From Bradyrhizobium sp. CCH5-F6 (lineage in GTDB: Bacteria > Pseudomonadota > Alphaproteobacteria > Rhizobiales > Xanthobacteraceae): a stretch of DNA of 64,000 nucleotides. The DNA lies in the NCBI RefSeq assembly GCF_001556045.1, contig NZ_LSIC01000178.1, forward strand, positions 62,001 through 126,000. The letters are read 5' to 3'. The position numbers were made by a program, and so were the translations under genes. Within the stretch, counting starts at the first letter, position 1. Each line of letters starts with the position of its first letter. The notes beneath the pieces are model-generated. The model made no database searches and was not told where the DNA came from. It was given only the letters and a program-made list of their open reading frames with translations. Shown here in pieces: positions 16,381 to 24,660 of the stretch.

Positions 16381-17484
16381 TCACACCGCCTGCACGGTCC
16401 ACCCGATCAGTTCTTTCGCGATGCGCGCGAAGGCTGCATCGAAGGCGGCGACTGAAGCGGCCGGCTCGACCTTGTCGAGCTTTTCGCTGGCCTCGATGAC
16501 GCGCGAGGCGATCACCTTGCCGTTCTTGTCGACGATCCGCGCCGACAGTCCAATCTCGGCCCGAGGCTCCCCCTCCGTGGCGATCCGAAAGCGCCGGATG
16601 TCGATCAGGAGCTGGTAATCCGCCTGCCCGAGGTCCGTCGTGCGCAGCGGCGCATGAGCGATGTCGTAGTTCTCGAAGCTGTCGATCAGGCGCGCCTGCA
16701 GCAGTTTCGGGATGCTGTCGGCCCAGAGGAACTCGGCAAAGCCCGGCCTGTCCCCCGCGGGCGCGAACAGCATGCGTTGGGTCTGCAGCATTGCGACCGC
16801 CGTCGGTTCGGGAATCGCCAGCGGCGCGGACAGCGTCTTGCCGGCCTGCCCGAGGTTCTGCGGCGTGCGCAGATCATAGGTGATCTTCTGCGCGGGCGCG
16901 CCGCCGCCCGTCATCTTCTCGACGCCCGCCAGAATTCCATCGATCTTGCCGGTGTTACGCGCGAGCCCTTCGGAGAAGGTCTTGAAGTTCGCAATGGTGT
17001 CCTTCAGCGGGCCGGAATTGTCCTGAAGCACCGTATCCACCCGCCGCAACGCATCGCGCGCCGCTTGCGTCATGCTCTGGCCGGCGCCGGCCTCCGCGAT
17101 CAACGTCGGGAGCTCGCCGGATTTGGCGACGATCACGCCGCCCTCCAGTGTCACCACCGGCACGCCGGTCAGGCCCTGGAATTCGAGGCCGACCTTGGTG
17201 TCGGCACGGACGGGCGTGGCCGTGGCAACCGAGATCGTCGCATTGACGAAGCGCGGGTTGTCCGGCACGAGCCCGAGCTGTGTCACCTCTCCGACGCGGA
17301 TGCCGTTGAACAGCACGCCGGCGCCGACCAGGAGGCCCGGCACCGGCCCCTGGAATTGCACTTGGTAGTTCGTGCGCGGCCCGATGCCGCCGGTGTTGTT
17401 CAGCCAATAGACGAAGCCGAACACCGCGAGGATCGCGGCCAGCACGAAACTGCCGATCAGCACGTAGGGAGCACGGGTTTCCAT
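16381..17484 (-). CDS. MCE (MlaD-like) lipid-transport protein fused to an ABC-auxiliary (PqiC-like) domain
   Basis: 367-residue protein. It has an N-terminal membrane anchor (YVLIGSFVLAAILAVFGFVY), an MCE domain at about residues 38-120 (VPGLLVGAGVLFNGIRVGEV) and a helical stretch. The C-terminal domain from about residue 210 resembles ABC-type transport auxiliary lipoproteins (FAEFLWADSIPKLLQARLID, ADYQLLIDIRRF). In Mla/Pqi-type systems these are usually two separate proteins; here they appear joined. It is the last gene of a three-gene operon (STAS-permease, ATPase, MCE), which should move phospholipid or another hydrophobic molecule between the membranes. The operon's promoter carries a FixK/FNR box. 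Confidence 0.85.
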   Translation of the reverse strand: METRAPYVLIGSFVLAAILAVFGFVYWLNNTGGIGPRTNYQVQFQGPVPGLLVGAGVLFNGIRVGEVTQLGLVPDNPRFVNATISVATATPVRADTKVGLEFQGLTGVPVVTLEGGVIVAKSGELPTLIAEAGAGQSMTQAARDALRRVDTVLQDNSGPLKDTIANFKTFSEGLARNTGKIDGILAGVEKMTGGGAPAQKITYDLRTPQNLGQAGKTLSAPLAIPEPTAVAMLQTQRMLFAPAGDRPGFAEFLWADSIPKLLQARLIDSFENYDIAHAPLRTTDLGQADYQLLIDIRRFRIATEGEPRAEIGLSARIVDKNGKVIASRVIEASEKLDKVEPAASVAAFDAAFARIAKELIGWTVQAV

Positions 17485-17487
17485 CTC

Positions 17488-18261
17488 TCATCTCATCTCG
17501 TGTTGCAGCATCTGCGAGCGCTTGCCGTGGAAATAGGCGCGCACCCAGGGATGCTCGGATTGCAGCAGTTCGCGCATCGGGCCGATCGCCACGATCTTGC
17601 CGTCGGCCAGCGCGGCGACGCGGTCGCAGACCGTGGTCAGGCTTGCGAGGTCATGGGTCACCATGAACACGGTGAGCTCCAGGGTCTTTTGCAGCGTCTT
17701 GATCAGCGCGTCGAACTCGCCGGCGGCGATCGGATCGAGGCCCGAGGTCGGCTCGTCCAGGAACAGGATCGGCGGATCGAGCGCGAGCGCGCGCGCCAGC
17801 GCCACGCGCTTGGTCATGCCGCCGGACAGCTCCGACGGATATTTGTCGGCATCCTCGGCGCGCAGCCCGACCATTTCGAGCTTGGCGATTGCGATCTCGT
17901 CCATCAGCTCCTGCGACAGAACCAGATTCTCGCGGAGCGGAAACTGGACGTTCTGGCGGACCGTCAGCGAGGAGAACAGCGCGCCCTGCTGGAACAGGAT
18001 GCCCCATGCGGTGGCCGCGCTTCGACCGTGGCCGCCGGCGGGTTGCCCCATGACCTCGATGGTCCCGCTCCTGCGCGGGATGAGGCCGATGATGGTCCGC
18101 ATCAGCACCGATTTGCCGCCGCCGGACGCCCCCACCAGCCCGAGGATCTCGCCCCGGCGAACGTCGAGCGAGAGATGGTCGAGCACGGTCTGACGGCCGA
18201 AGCCGACCACGAGATCACGGACGCGGATCGCGAACTGGTGTTGCGGTCCGTCCATCGTCAC
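17488..18261 (-). CDS. ABC transporter ATP-binding protein (MlaF-like)
   Basis: ATPase of 257 residues with Walker A GASGGGKS, signature LSGGMTKRVALARALA, Walker B ILFLDEPTSGLDP and the His-switch TVFMVTHDL. The GGMTKR form of the signature is typical of MlaF-type ATPases that pair with MCE proteins. Start is GTG 18261, overlapping the permease stop by 4 bases (GTGA), so translation is coupled. The C-terminal tail (SEHPWVRAYFHGKRSQMLQ) resembles the MlaF tail. It energises the lipid transporter formed with the flanking permease and MCE proteins. Confidence 0.93.
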   Translation of the reverse strand: MTMDGPQHQFAIRVRDLVVGFGRQTVLDHLSLDVRRGEILGLVGASGGGKSVLMRTIIGLIPRRSGTIEVMGQPAGGHGRSAATAWGILFQQGALFSSLTVRQNVQFPLRENLVLSQELMDEIAIAKLEMVGLRAEDADKYPSELSGGMTKRVALARALALDPPILFLDEPTSGLDPIAAGEFDALIKTLQKTLELTVFMVTHDLASLTTVCDRVAALADGKIVAIGPMRELLQSEHPWVRAYFHGKRSQMLQHEMR

Positions 18262-19394
18262 ATTCCGATCGAGGCAAAGAAGATAGCGAACAGGCCATCG
18301 AGGACGATCACCAGGAAGATCGACTTCACCACCGAGGTCGTGGTCTGCCGTCCGAGCGACTCCGCGCTGCCCTTGACGCGCAATCCCTCGCTGCAGGCCA
18401 CGATCCCGATCACCAGCGCCATGAACGGCGCCTTGAGGATGCCCACCTGGAAATGGGTGACGGAGATGGCTTCATGCAGCCGCGCAATGTAGATCGCCGG
18501 CCCCATGTCGCCATAGAACTGAGCGACGAGACCGCCGCCATAGAGCGCGGCAATCGATCCGATGAAGGTAAGGATCGGCAGCGCAATGACCAGGGCCGCG
18601 ATGCGCGGCAGGATCAGGATGTCGACGGGATCGAGCCCCATGGTCGAGAGCGCGTCGATCTCCTCGCGCATCTTCATCGAGCCCAGCTCGGCGGTATAGG
18701 CGCTTCCCGACCGGCCGGCGACCATGATGGCGACGATCAGCACGCCAAGCTCGCGCAGCACCAGGATGCCGACCATGTCGACGGTATACGACTCCGCGCC
18801 GAATCTGCGGAAGTGAAAGAAGCCCTGCTGCGCGATGATCGCGCCGATCAGGAAGGTGATCAGCGCGACGATGGGAATCGCCTGCCACCCGATGCGGTAG
18901 AGCTGATAGACCAGCGACGTCATTCGCAACGAACGCGGCCGGCGCAGCACGCCGATCACGGCCATGAACAATGCGCCGAGCATCTGGAGGAAGATGGTGA
19001 TGTCCTCACGCGACCCGACCGTGGATTTGCCGAGATCGCCCAGCCTCGCCAGAACCGGATTGGGCGCAGCCGCCGGGACGGGCGTTCGGCGGTTGACCTG
19101 GCGCACCTCGTCCAGCAACCCGCTGAAATGGTCGGCGACACCGACGAATTCGGCCGATCTGCCTGAGGATGAGGCCCTGCGCGACAGCTTTTCCAGGATC
19201 CAGGCGCCGAGCGTGTCGAGCGCGCTGATGCCCGACATGTCCAGGGTTACGACGCGCGAGCGATCGACGTCGGCTCCGACAGACCGGGACAAAGTCTCGA
19301 GCGTCACCACATTCGCGGCAGTCCAGGGCCCTTCAGGGCGCAATTTCAGCTCGTCGCCGGACGGCGTCGCGAGCAACAGCGGTTCGTGGTTCAC
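18258..19394 (-). CDS. MlaE-type permease with N-terminal STAS domain
   Basis: Membrane permease of about 378 residues. Residues 1-105 form a STAS/MlaB-like domain (VVTLDMSGISALDTLGAWIL), and the rest is an MlaE permease (GAIIAQQGFFHFRRFGAESY, LRELGVLIVAIMVAGRSGSAYTAELGSMKM). In E. coli MlaB is a separate subunit; here it is fused. GTG 19394 is chosen because GAGGTGG precedes it; a TTG at 19415 is in frame but lacks a ribosome site. A TTGA-N6-TCAA box (19464-19477) with a TAGAAA -10-like element suggests low-oxygen control of the operon. Confidence 0.9.
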   Translation of the reverse strand: MNHEPLLLATPSGDELKLRPEGPWTAANVVTLETLSRSVGADVDRSRVVTLDMSGISALDTLGAWILEKLSRRASSSGRSAEFVGVADHFSGLLDEVRQVNRRTPVPAAAPNPVLARLGDLGKSTVGSREDITIFLQMLGALFMAVIGVLRRPRSLRMTSLVYQLYRIGWQAIPIVALITFLIGAIIAQQGFFHFRRFGAESYTVDMVGILVLRELGVLIVAIMVAGRSGSAYTAELGSMKMREEIDALSTMGLDPVDILILPRIAALVIALPILTFIGSIAALYGGGLVAQFYGDMGPAIYIARLHEAISVTHFQVGILKAPFMALVIGIVACSEGLRVKGSAESLGRQTTTSVVKSIFLVIVLDGLFAIFFASIGM

Positions 19395-19463
19395 GCTTCC
19401 ACCTCGTCGGGACAATCGGTCCCCATTCAGCCGGCATTTCTAGGCCAGCATGTGGCGGCCGGT

Positions 19464-19477
19464 TTGACCTGTCTCAA
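19464..19477 (-). promoter_or_regulatory. FixK/FNR box (TTGACCTGTCTCAA) for the Mla-type operon
   Basis: TTGA-N6-TCAA site. On the minus strand a TAGAAA hexamer (complement of 19437-19442) lies 31 bp from the box centre, the right distance for class II activation of the permease operon. Confidence 0.65.
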
Positions 19478-19498
19478 GACCCGGACACGCTTTACATC

Positions 19499-19512
19499 TT
19501 GACACAAATCAA
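19499..19512 (+). promoter_or_regulatory. FixK/FNR box (TTGACACAAATCAA) for the DUF883 gene
   Basis: TTGA-N6-TCAA site 57 bp before ATG 19570. TAGGCT at 19535-19540 is a weak -10 candidate about 32 bp from the box centre. It is paired with the box at 19464 across the divergent promoter. Confidence 0.7.
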
Positions 19513-19569
19513 GCGCGTTCGCGCGGGCCGGACTTAGGCTTGCTTCAATTCAACAAGGATACCAGATTC

Positions 19570-19845
19570 ATGTTCGACAGCGACAGGATGGGCGAAGAAT
19601 TGCGGGCGCTGAAGGTCGACGTCACACGCTTGCTGAGCACCGCCGGCGAGGAGATGTTCGAGAGCTCGAAAGATCGCGCCGAGGCGCTCGCCGATCAGAT
19701 CAAGGCCGCGCTCACCGAGCTCGGCGAGACCGTCGAACAAGAGCAGGAGCAGCTCCAAGGCCTCATAACAGAGCGCCCGATCACGTCGCTCGCGTCCGCC
19801 TTCGCGCTGGGCGTGGTTGTCGGCTTCATGTTGAGGAGACATTAG
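19570..19845 (+). CDS. DUF883 (ElaB/YqjD-like) family protein
   Basis: Small protein of 91 residues: a long amphipathic, acidic helical region (ELRALKVDVTRLLSTAGEEM, EQEQEQLQGLITERP) and a C-terminal glycine-zipper membrane anchor (ASAFALGVVVGFMLRRH). This is the layout of ElaB/YgaM/YqjD proteins, which associate with membrane and ribosomes in stress or stationary phase in E. coli. ATG 19570 follows AAGGA; an upstream TTG at 19540 is possible. It abuts the holin-like gene at 19846 and is preceded by a FixK/FNR box. Confidence 0.8.
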   Translation: MFDSDRMGEELRALKVDVTRLLSTAGEEMFESSKDRAEALADQIKAALTELGETVEQEQEQLQGLITERPITSLASAFALGVVVGFMLRRH

Positions 19846-20346
19846 GTGAATACCGAGAATGTGGTCAAACATCTGCGCGTGCTGTGGCGCACCGACAGGA
19901 TCATCGCGGACATCAGGCTGCGCCATCTGCTGATCGGCCTCGGCCTGCGGGCCTTCGCGGCGCTGATCGCGGCGTTCGGGCTTCTGATGCTGGAGCTGTC
20001 TGCCTATTTCGCGCTGGTGCAGATCTGGAGCGCAATTGCCGCCGCGGCCATCCTCGGCGCCGTGAATTTCGTCATCGCGGCCGTTCTCTTCGTGATCGCC
20101 GGCCGCGCTCCGTCAGGACGTGACATCGAGCTTGCCAACGAAATTCACGGCGCCTCGATCGAAGCCCTGCAGCTTGAGGCGCGCGCGCTCCAGGCCCAGG
20201 TGTCAGGCGCGGTGCATCATCCGTTCAGCACGATCGTGCCGGTGCTGATGCCGCTGATCGCGGTCATCATCAGGAATTTGCGGGCGAATGCCAAGACGAA
20301 AGACAAGACGTCCGCCGATGCAAGTTCGGCCGAGGCACGCTCCTAG
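19846..20346 (+). CDS. Phage-holin/YqjE-like membrane protein
   Basis: Protein of 166 residues with two strong transmembrane helices (LGLRAFAALIAAFGLLMLEL and AAAILGAVNFVIAAVLFVIA) and a C-terminal region ending in a hydrophobic stretch and a Lys/Ser/Ala-rich tail. The pattern matches the holin-X/YqjE group that commonly follows DUF883 genes (YqjD-YqjE). GTG 19846 starts right after the DUF883 stop, so the two are co-translated. Role unknown; the pairing suggests a membrane-associated stress function under the shared low-oxygen promoter. Confidence 0.75.
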   Translation: MNTENVVKHLRVLWRTDRIIADIRLRHLLIGLGLRAFAALIAAFGLLMLELSAYFALVQIWSAIAAAAILGAVNFVIAAVLFVIAGRAPSGRDIELANEIHGASIEALQLEARALQAQVSGAVHHPFSTIVPVLMPLIAVIIRNLRANAKTKDKTSADASSAEARS

Positions 20347-20355
20347 GGGGCGAGC

Positions 20356-23049
20356 TCAGAGGTTCAGTCTGACGTCGCAAATATCGGGCTCGTCCGGATC
20401 CGGCTTCACCTCGAAGCCGAGCTGGCGGCACATCTCGAGCATCACGATGTTTTCCTGGAGCACATCGCCCGATATGGTCTTCAGCCCTTCCGACTTCGCG
20501 TAGTCGATGATCAGCTGCATCAGGGCCCAGCCCAGCCCCCTGCCCTTGAGATCGGAGCGCAGCAGGATGGCGTATTCGCCGCTCTCGTAGATCGAGTCCG
20601 AATGGAGCCGGACGACGCCGACCATCTCGCCGGTCGCCTCGTCGAATGCGATGAAGGCCATCGCGCGCGCATAGTCGAGCTGGGTCAGGCGCGCGATGAA
20701 CTCATGGGTGAACTCCTTCATCGGGGCGAAGAAACGCAGGCGCAGGTCATGCGCCGTGACGTGACGCAGGAATTGGTGGATGGTCGGCTCGTCCTCGGGG
20801 CGCATCGGCCGCACGAAGATGCGCCAATCGTCCTTGAGCTTGAGTCGGCGCTCCCATTGCGACGGATAGGCGCGAACGGCGAAATTGGCCGGGCCGGAGC
20901 CGACAAACTTGCGCTGCGGCGGCCCGACTGCGACGCGTGCATCGACCGCGGTCACGCCGGTTTCGTCCGCCAGCAGCGGGTTGATGTCGAATTCCCGGAT
21001 CTCGGGAATGTCCGCGGCCATCTGCGCCAGCTTGACGAGGACCATGGCGACGGCGTCCTGCTTGACCGCCGGCACGTCGCGATAGGCCTTCAGCAGTCGC
21101 GACACGCGCGTACGGTCGATCAAATCGCGGGCCAGCTGCAGATCTAGCGGCGGCAGTGCGAGCGCCTTGTCGTTGATGATCTCCACCGCCGTCCCGCCCC
21201 GGCCGAAAACGACCACCGTGCCGAAGGTCGGATCGTCGGCGAGACCCAGGATCAGCTCGCGCGCTTTTGCCTTGACGACCATCGCCTGGACGATGACGCC
21301 GCCGATGCGCGCCTCCGGACGCAACTTTTTCGCACGCGCGATAATGCCCGTGGCAGCCCCTCGGACTGCTTCGGGCGTGGTCAAGTTGAGAACGACGCCG
21401 CCGACATCGGATTTGTGAATGATGTCCCGCGACATGATCTTCAGGACGACGGTGCCGCCCTGTGCGATGATGTCCGTGGCATAGGCCACCGCCTGTTCGA
21501 CATCGGTTGCCGCATAGGTCGGCACCATCGCGATGTCGTAGGCTTCCAGCAGTTGTTTTATCTCGACGGGCTCGAGCCATTCACGGCCGTCCGCGATTGC
21601 GGCGGTGACGATCTGTCTCGCTCCCCTGGCGTCCGGAACGAACGTATCAGGCATCGCGGGAGGAACCTGGCTCAACTCCTCAACCACTTCGCGGTGGCGG
21701 ACCAGATGCATGAAGCCGCGCACGGCATCGTCCTCGGTCGGGTAGTTCGGCACACCGGCGTCGGAGAGCGCCTGAATGATATGCTGATCGGCTCCAACCC
21801 AGGCCGCCAGTACGGGCTTCGCCCATCGGCGGTGCTGCTCGCGATATTTGCCGACGAGCTCCGTGACAGTCGTGGCGATCTCGGCGGCCGAGGCGATCGC
21901 TGTTTGTACGTTGAGGACGAGGATTGCGTCGTTATCGGTATCGGCGAGCAGCACCTCCAGCGCCGCGGCATAGCGCGAGGCATCCGCGTCGCCCACGATG
22001 TCGACCGGATTTGCACCGGACCAGGTCGGCGGCAGCACGTCATCGAGTTTCTTGCGGGCCTCCGCCGAGATCGTCGCCGGAATTCCTCCGAGCTCGACCA
22101 ATCGGTCGATCGCGAGGACGCCGATGCCGCCACCGTTGGTCAGGATAGCGAGGCGCTTCCCCATGGGCGATTCAACGCGGCCGAGAGTCTCGGCGCAATC
22201 GAACAGCTCGCGCAGATCGGAGACCCGCAGGACGCCCGCGCGGCGGAACGCTGCGTCGTAGACGGCGTCGGCGCCTGCGAGCGCCCCGGTATGGGTGGCG
22301 GCGGCCTTCGCCCCCTGCGCCATGCGGCCGGACTTCACCACGACGACGGGCTTCACGCGCGCAGCGGCGCGCGCCGCAGACATGAACTTGCGCGCATCCT
22401 TGATGGCCTCGATGTAGAGCAGGATCGCGCGGGTCTTGTGATCCATCGCGAAATAGTCGAGCAGATCGGCAATATCGACGTCGATCTGGTCGCCAATCGA
22501 GACGATACCGGTGAAGCCGACGCCCCGCTGGGCGGCCCAATCCACCATGCCGGCAGCGATTGCGCCCGATTGCGAGATCAGCGCAAGGTTGCCTGCCCCC
22601 GGCATGTGCGCAGCAAAACTGGCATTGAGGCTGACGCCGGGGATCATGATGCCGAGGCAGTTCGGCCCGATCAGCCGCATGCCGTATTTGCGGGCCGCAG
22701 TGCTTGTAGCCTCGTACAGCGATCCCGTTCCCTGGCCAAGTCCGGCCGAGACGATCAGCGCGCCCGCAGACCCGCGACGCCCGGCTTGTTCGACAATGCC
22801 TGGAATCTCGCCCGCGGGGGCGGTGATGACCACGAGCTCGGGCACGAAGTCCAGCCTGTCCAGGCTCGTCACCGCCGCGACGCCGCCGATCTCGGCATGG
22901 CGCGGATTGACGAGGCCGAACTGCCCCTTGAATCCGCCCTTGCGGATGTTCTCCAGGACGGCGCGTCCCACGGACCCCGGACGGGCGCTCGCCCCAACGA
23001 GCGCGACCGAGCGCGGCGACAGCAGGTTGTTCAAACGATAAACTGACAT
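20356..23049 (-). CDS. Pat/PatZ-type protein: NDP-forming acyl-CoA synthetase fused to GNAT acetyltransferase
   Basis: 897-residue protein: a CoA-binding domain (PRSVALVGASARPGSVGRAV), a succinyl-CoA-ligase-like region with LIGPNCLGIMIPG and ATHTGALAGAD (His253 at the phosphohistidine position), an ATP-grasp region, and a C-terminal GNAT domain from about residue 730 (LLRSDLKGRGLGWALMQLII). This is the layout of the lysine acetyltransferases Pat/PatZ, which silence AMP-forming acyl-CoA synthetases in Rhodopseudomonas and enterics. Two such ligases are encoded at 30499 and 42554. The retained histidine leaves open whether the synthetase half is still active. It lies downstream of the broken usp gene on the same strand and may share its FixK-box promoter. 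Confidence 0.88.
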   Translation of the reverse strand: MSVYRLNNLLSPRSVALVGASARPGSVGRAVLENIRKGGFKGQFGLVNPRHAEIGGVAAVTSLDRLDFVPELVVITAPAGEIPGIVEQAGRRGSAGALIVSAGLGQGTGSLYEATSTAARKYGMRLIGPNCLGIMIPGVSLNASFAAHMPGAGNLALISQSGAIAAGMVDWAAQRGVGFTGIVSIGDQIDVDIADLLDYFAMDHKTRAILLYIEAIKDARKFMSAARAAARVKPVVVVKSGRMAQGAKAAATHTGALAGADAVYDAAFRRAGVLRVSDLRELFDCAETLGRVESPMGKRLAILTNGGGIGVLAIDRLVELGGIPATISAEARKKLDDVLPPTWSGANPVDIVGDADASRYAAALEVLLADTDNDAILVLNVQTAIASAAEIATTVTELVGKYREQHRRWAKPVLAAWVGADQHIIQALSDAGVPNYPTEDDAVRGFMHLVRHREVVEELSQVPPAMPDTFVPDARGARQIVTAAIADGREWLEPVEIKQLLEAYDIAMVPTYAATDVEQAVAYATDIIAQGGTVVLKIMSRDIIHKSDVGGVVLNLTTPEAVRGAATGIIARAKKLRPEARIGGVIVQAMVVKAKARELILGLADDPTFGTVVVFGRGGTAVEIINDKALALPPLDLQLARDLIDRTRVSRLLKAYRDVPAVKQDAVAMVLVKLAQMAADIPEIREFDINPLLADETGVTAVDARVAVGPPQRKFVGSGPANFAVRAYPSQWERRLKLKDDWRIFVRPMRPEDEPTIHQFLRHVTAHDLRLRFFAPMKEFTHEFIARLTQLDYARAMAFIAFDEATGEMVGVVRLHSDSIYESGEYAILLRSDLKGRGLGWALMQLIIDYAKSEGLKTISGDVLQENIVMLEMCRQLGFEVKPDPDEPDICDVRLNL

Positions 23050-23113
23050 GGAAGCAAATGCGCCGGGTCAGCGGCGGTTCCGTTGGTTGACGATCAAGCC
23101 GGAAGAAGGAGCC

Positions 23114-23504
23114 TTAGTGTGAGATCATAACCCAGCACGGTGGCTGGCCAATGACGGTCTTTGTCACACCGCCCCAGACGATCTCATTCAGGCGCGAATG
23201 ATGCTGGGCGCCCATCACGATCACATCGATGCCATGGGAATTCGCCCAGCTTCCCAGTACCTTGCCGATCGACCTGCCGCCGCCTTTCGTCGCTTCGAAC
23301 GAGGCATGGACCCCATGCTCCGTCAAATGATCGACGAGAGCCAGCCAGCGTCACCTTCGGCCGCTCGAAAACTGCTTCCGCGAGCGCGAGCACGGCGATC
23401 CTGGCACCGAGATCGGCGGCTGCAGCCACGCACTTCTCTATCGCGGCCACGGCCGGTCCGCGCGGCTGGCCGACAAGGGGCAGAAAGACGTCCTTGATGG
23501 GCAT
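23114..23504 (-). pseudogene. Universal stress protein (UspA) gene with a frameshift
   Basis: The gene starts at ATG 23504 behind GAGGAG with MPIKDVFLPLVGQPRGPAVA and keeps a UspA-like N-terminal half to VFERPKVTLA. The frame then breaks near 23340-23350. One extra base would explain it: removing one base joins it to ALVDHLTEHGVHASFEATKG and the typical UspA end IDVIVMGAQHHSRLNEIVWG. The span is 391 bases, which is 3n+1. It is either a recent pseudogene or a sequencing error. It lies behind the FixK/FNR box at 23553, as usp genes often do in this regulon. Confidence 0.75.
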
Positions 23505-23552
23505 CGAAATTCTCCTCAGTCGCCACGATAGGCCGGCTCTCGTCGATTCCGC

Positions 23553-23566
23553 TTGATCCGCGTCAA
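23553..23566 (-). promoter_or_regulatory. FixK/FNR box (TTGATCCGCGTCAA) for the usp gene
   Basis: TTGAT-N4-GTCAA site. On the minus strand TATCGT (complement of 23525-23530) lies 32 bp from its centre and the usp ATG is at 23504, so it should drive usp and perhaps the Pat-type gene. Confidence 0.78.
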
Positions 23567-23601
23567 GCCAGCGCAGCCTCGTCCGGTCACCCGGGAACAG
23601 G

Positions 23602-23615
23602 TTGACCGACGTCAA
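23602..23615 (+). promoter_or_regulatory. FixK/FNR box (TTGACCGACGTCAA) for the alcohol dehydrogenase operon
   Basis: TTGAC-N4-GTCAA palindrome 61 bp before ATG 23677. TATGAA at 23637-23642 lies 31 bp from the box centre as a -10 candidate. With the box at 23553 it forms a divergent pair. Confidence 0.78.
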
Positions 23616-23676
23616 GGACTGGCCGTTTGGTCATTCTATGAATAATTGCTCGGAGCGGTTCGCCCCGGAGAAACTC

Positions 23677-24660
23677 ATGCGTGCGATGGTGTTGCGGGCC
23701 CCACGAGCGCGGCTCCAGATGGAGGAGCGGCCTGACCCGATGCCGGGCGAGGGTCAGCTCCGGGTGAAGATCAACGCCTGCGGCGTATGCCGGACCGATC
23801 TTCATCTCGTCGATGCCGAGCTGCCCGACATTCGCTATCCGATCGTGCCTGGCCATGAGATCGTCGGGCGGGTCGATCTCTTGGGCCCGAATGTTACGAC
23901 ACATGCGCTGGGTGATCGCGTCGGCATTCCCTGGCTCGGCTTCACCTGCGGAAACTGTCGCTTCTGCCGGAACGGCATGGAGAACCTGTGTGACGCACCG
24001 CTGTTCACCGGCTACACGCGCGACGGCGGCTACGCAACCCACACCATTGCCGATGCACGCTACGCCTTTCCGCTCGGTGAGGCCGGCAGCGACGTGGAGA
24101 TTGCGCCTCTGCTGTGCGCAGGACTGATCGGATGGCGCTCGCTGGTCCTGGCCGGCCCCGCCGACAGGCTTGGCCTCTATGGCTTCGGCGCAGCCGGCCA
24201 CATCATCGCGCAAGTCGCGGTTTGGCAGGGGCGATCCGTCCATGCCTTCACGCGACGCGGCGACACCGCTGCACAGGACCTTGCACGTCGTCTCGGCGCG
24301 GTCTGGGCGGGGGCATCGGACGAAGCGCCCGACGAGCCGCTCGACGCCGCCATCATCTACGCACCAGCCGGCGAGCTTGTCCCGGCCGCGTTGCGCGCCG
24401 TGCGCAAGGGCGGTCGCGTCGTATGCGCCGGTATCCATATGACCGACATTCCGAGCTTTCCGTATGACTTGCTCTGGCAGGAAAGGCAGCTGGTCTCGGT
24501 CGCCAATCTGACCCGGCAGGATGGCCTCGATTTTCTGAAGGTCGCTCCGCAAGCCGGCGTGCGCACCGAGACGACGGCGTTTCCGCTCGATCAGGCCAAC
24601 GAGGTTCTGAACATGCTACGGAATGGCCAGATACTCGGCGCAGCCGTGCTGACGCCGTGA
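23677..24660 (+). CDS. Zinc-dependent alcohol dehydrogenase
   Basis: 327-residue medium-chain dehydrogenase. Catalytic-zinc residues are visible in NACGVCRTDLH and PGHEIVG, and the structural-zinc cysteines in CGNCRFCRNGMENLC. The nucleotide-binding turn reads LYGFGAAGHIIAQVA. The family (AdhA-type) reduces aldehydes or oxidises alcohols with NAD(P). ATG 23677 is preceded by GGAG at the right distance; the ATG at 23638 and a TTG inside the upstream box are unlikely starts. It heads a three-gene run (ADH, APH/P-loop, CHAD) behind a FixK/FNR box, so it may dispose of reducing power at low oxygen. Confidence 0.9.
   Translation: MRAMVLRAPRARLQMEERPDPMPGEGQLRVKINACGVCRTDLHLVDAELPDIRYPIVPGHEIVGRVDLLGPNVTTHALGDRVGIPWLGFTCGNCRFCRNGMENLCDAPLFTGYTRDGGYATHTIADARYAFPLGEAGSDVEIAPLLCAGLIGWRSLVLAGPADRLGLYGFGAAGHIIAQVAVWQGRSVHAFTRRGDTAAQDLARRLGAVWAGASDEAPDEPLDAAIIYAPAGELVPAALRAVRKGGRVVCAGIHMTDIPSFPYDLLWQERQLVSVANLTRQDGLDFLKVAPQAGVRTETTAFPLDQANEVLNMLRNGQILGAAVLTP

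Noticed and set aside
16654..18492. 612-residue plus-strand frame
   Set aside because: Antisense to the MCE and ATPase genes, no domain seen.
21415..23046. 543-residue plus-strand frame
   Set aside because: Antisense of the Pat-type gene, low-complexity Arg/Asp/His pattern.
23086..23106. TTGACGATCAA near the Pat-type gene start
   Set aside because: The half sites are only 3 bases apart, not 6, so it is not a FixK/FNR box.
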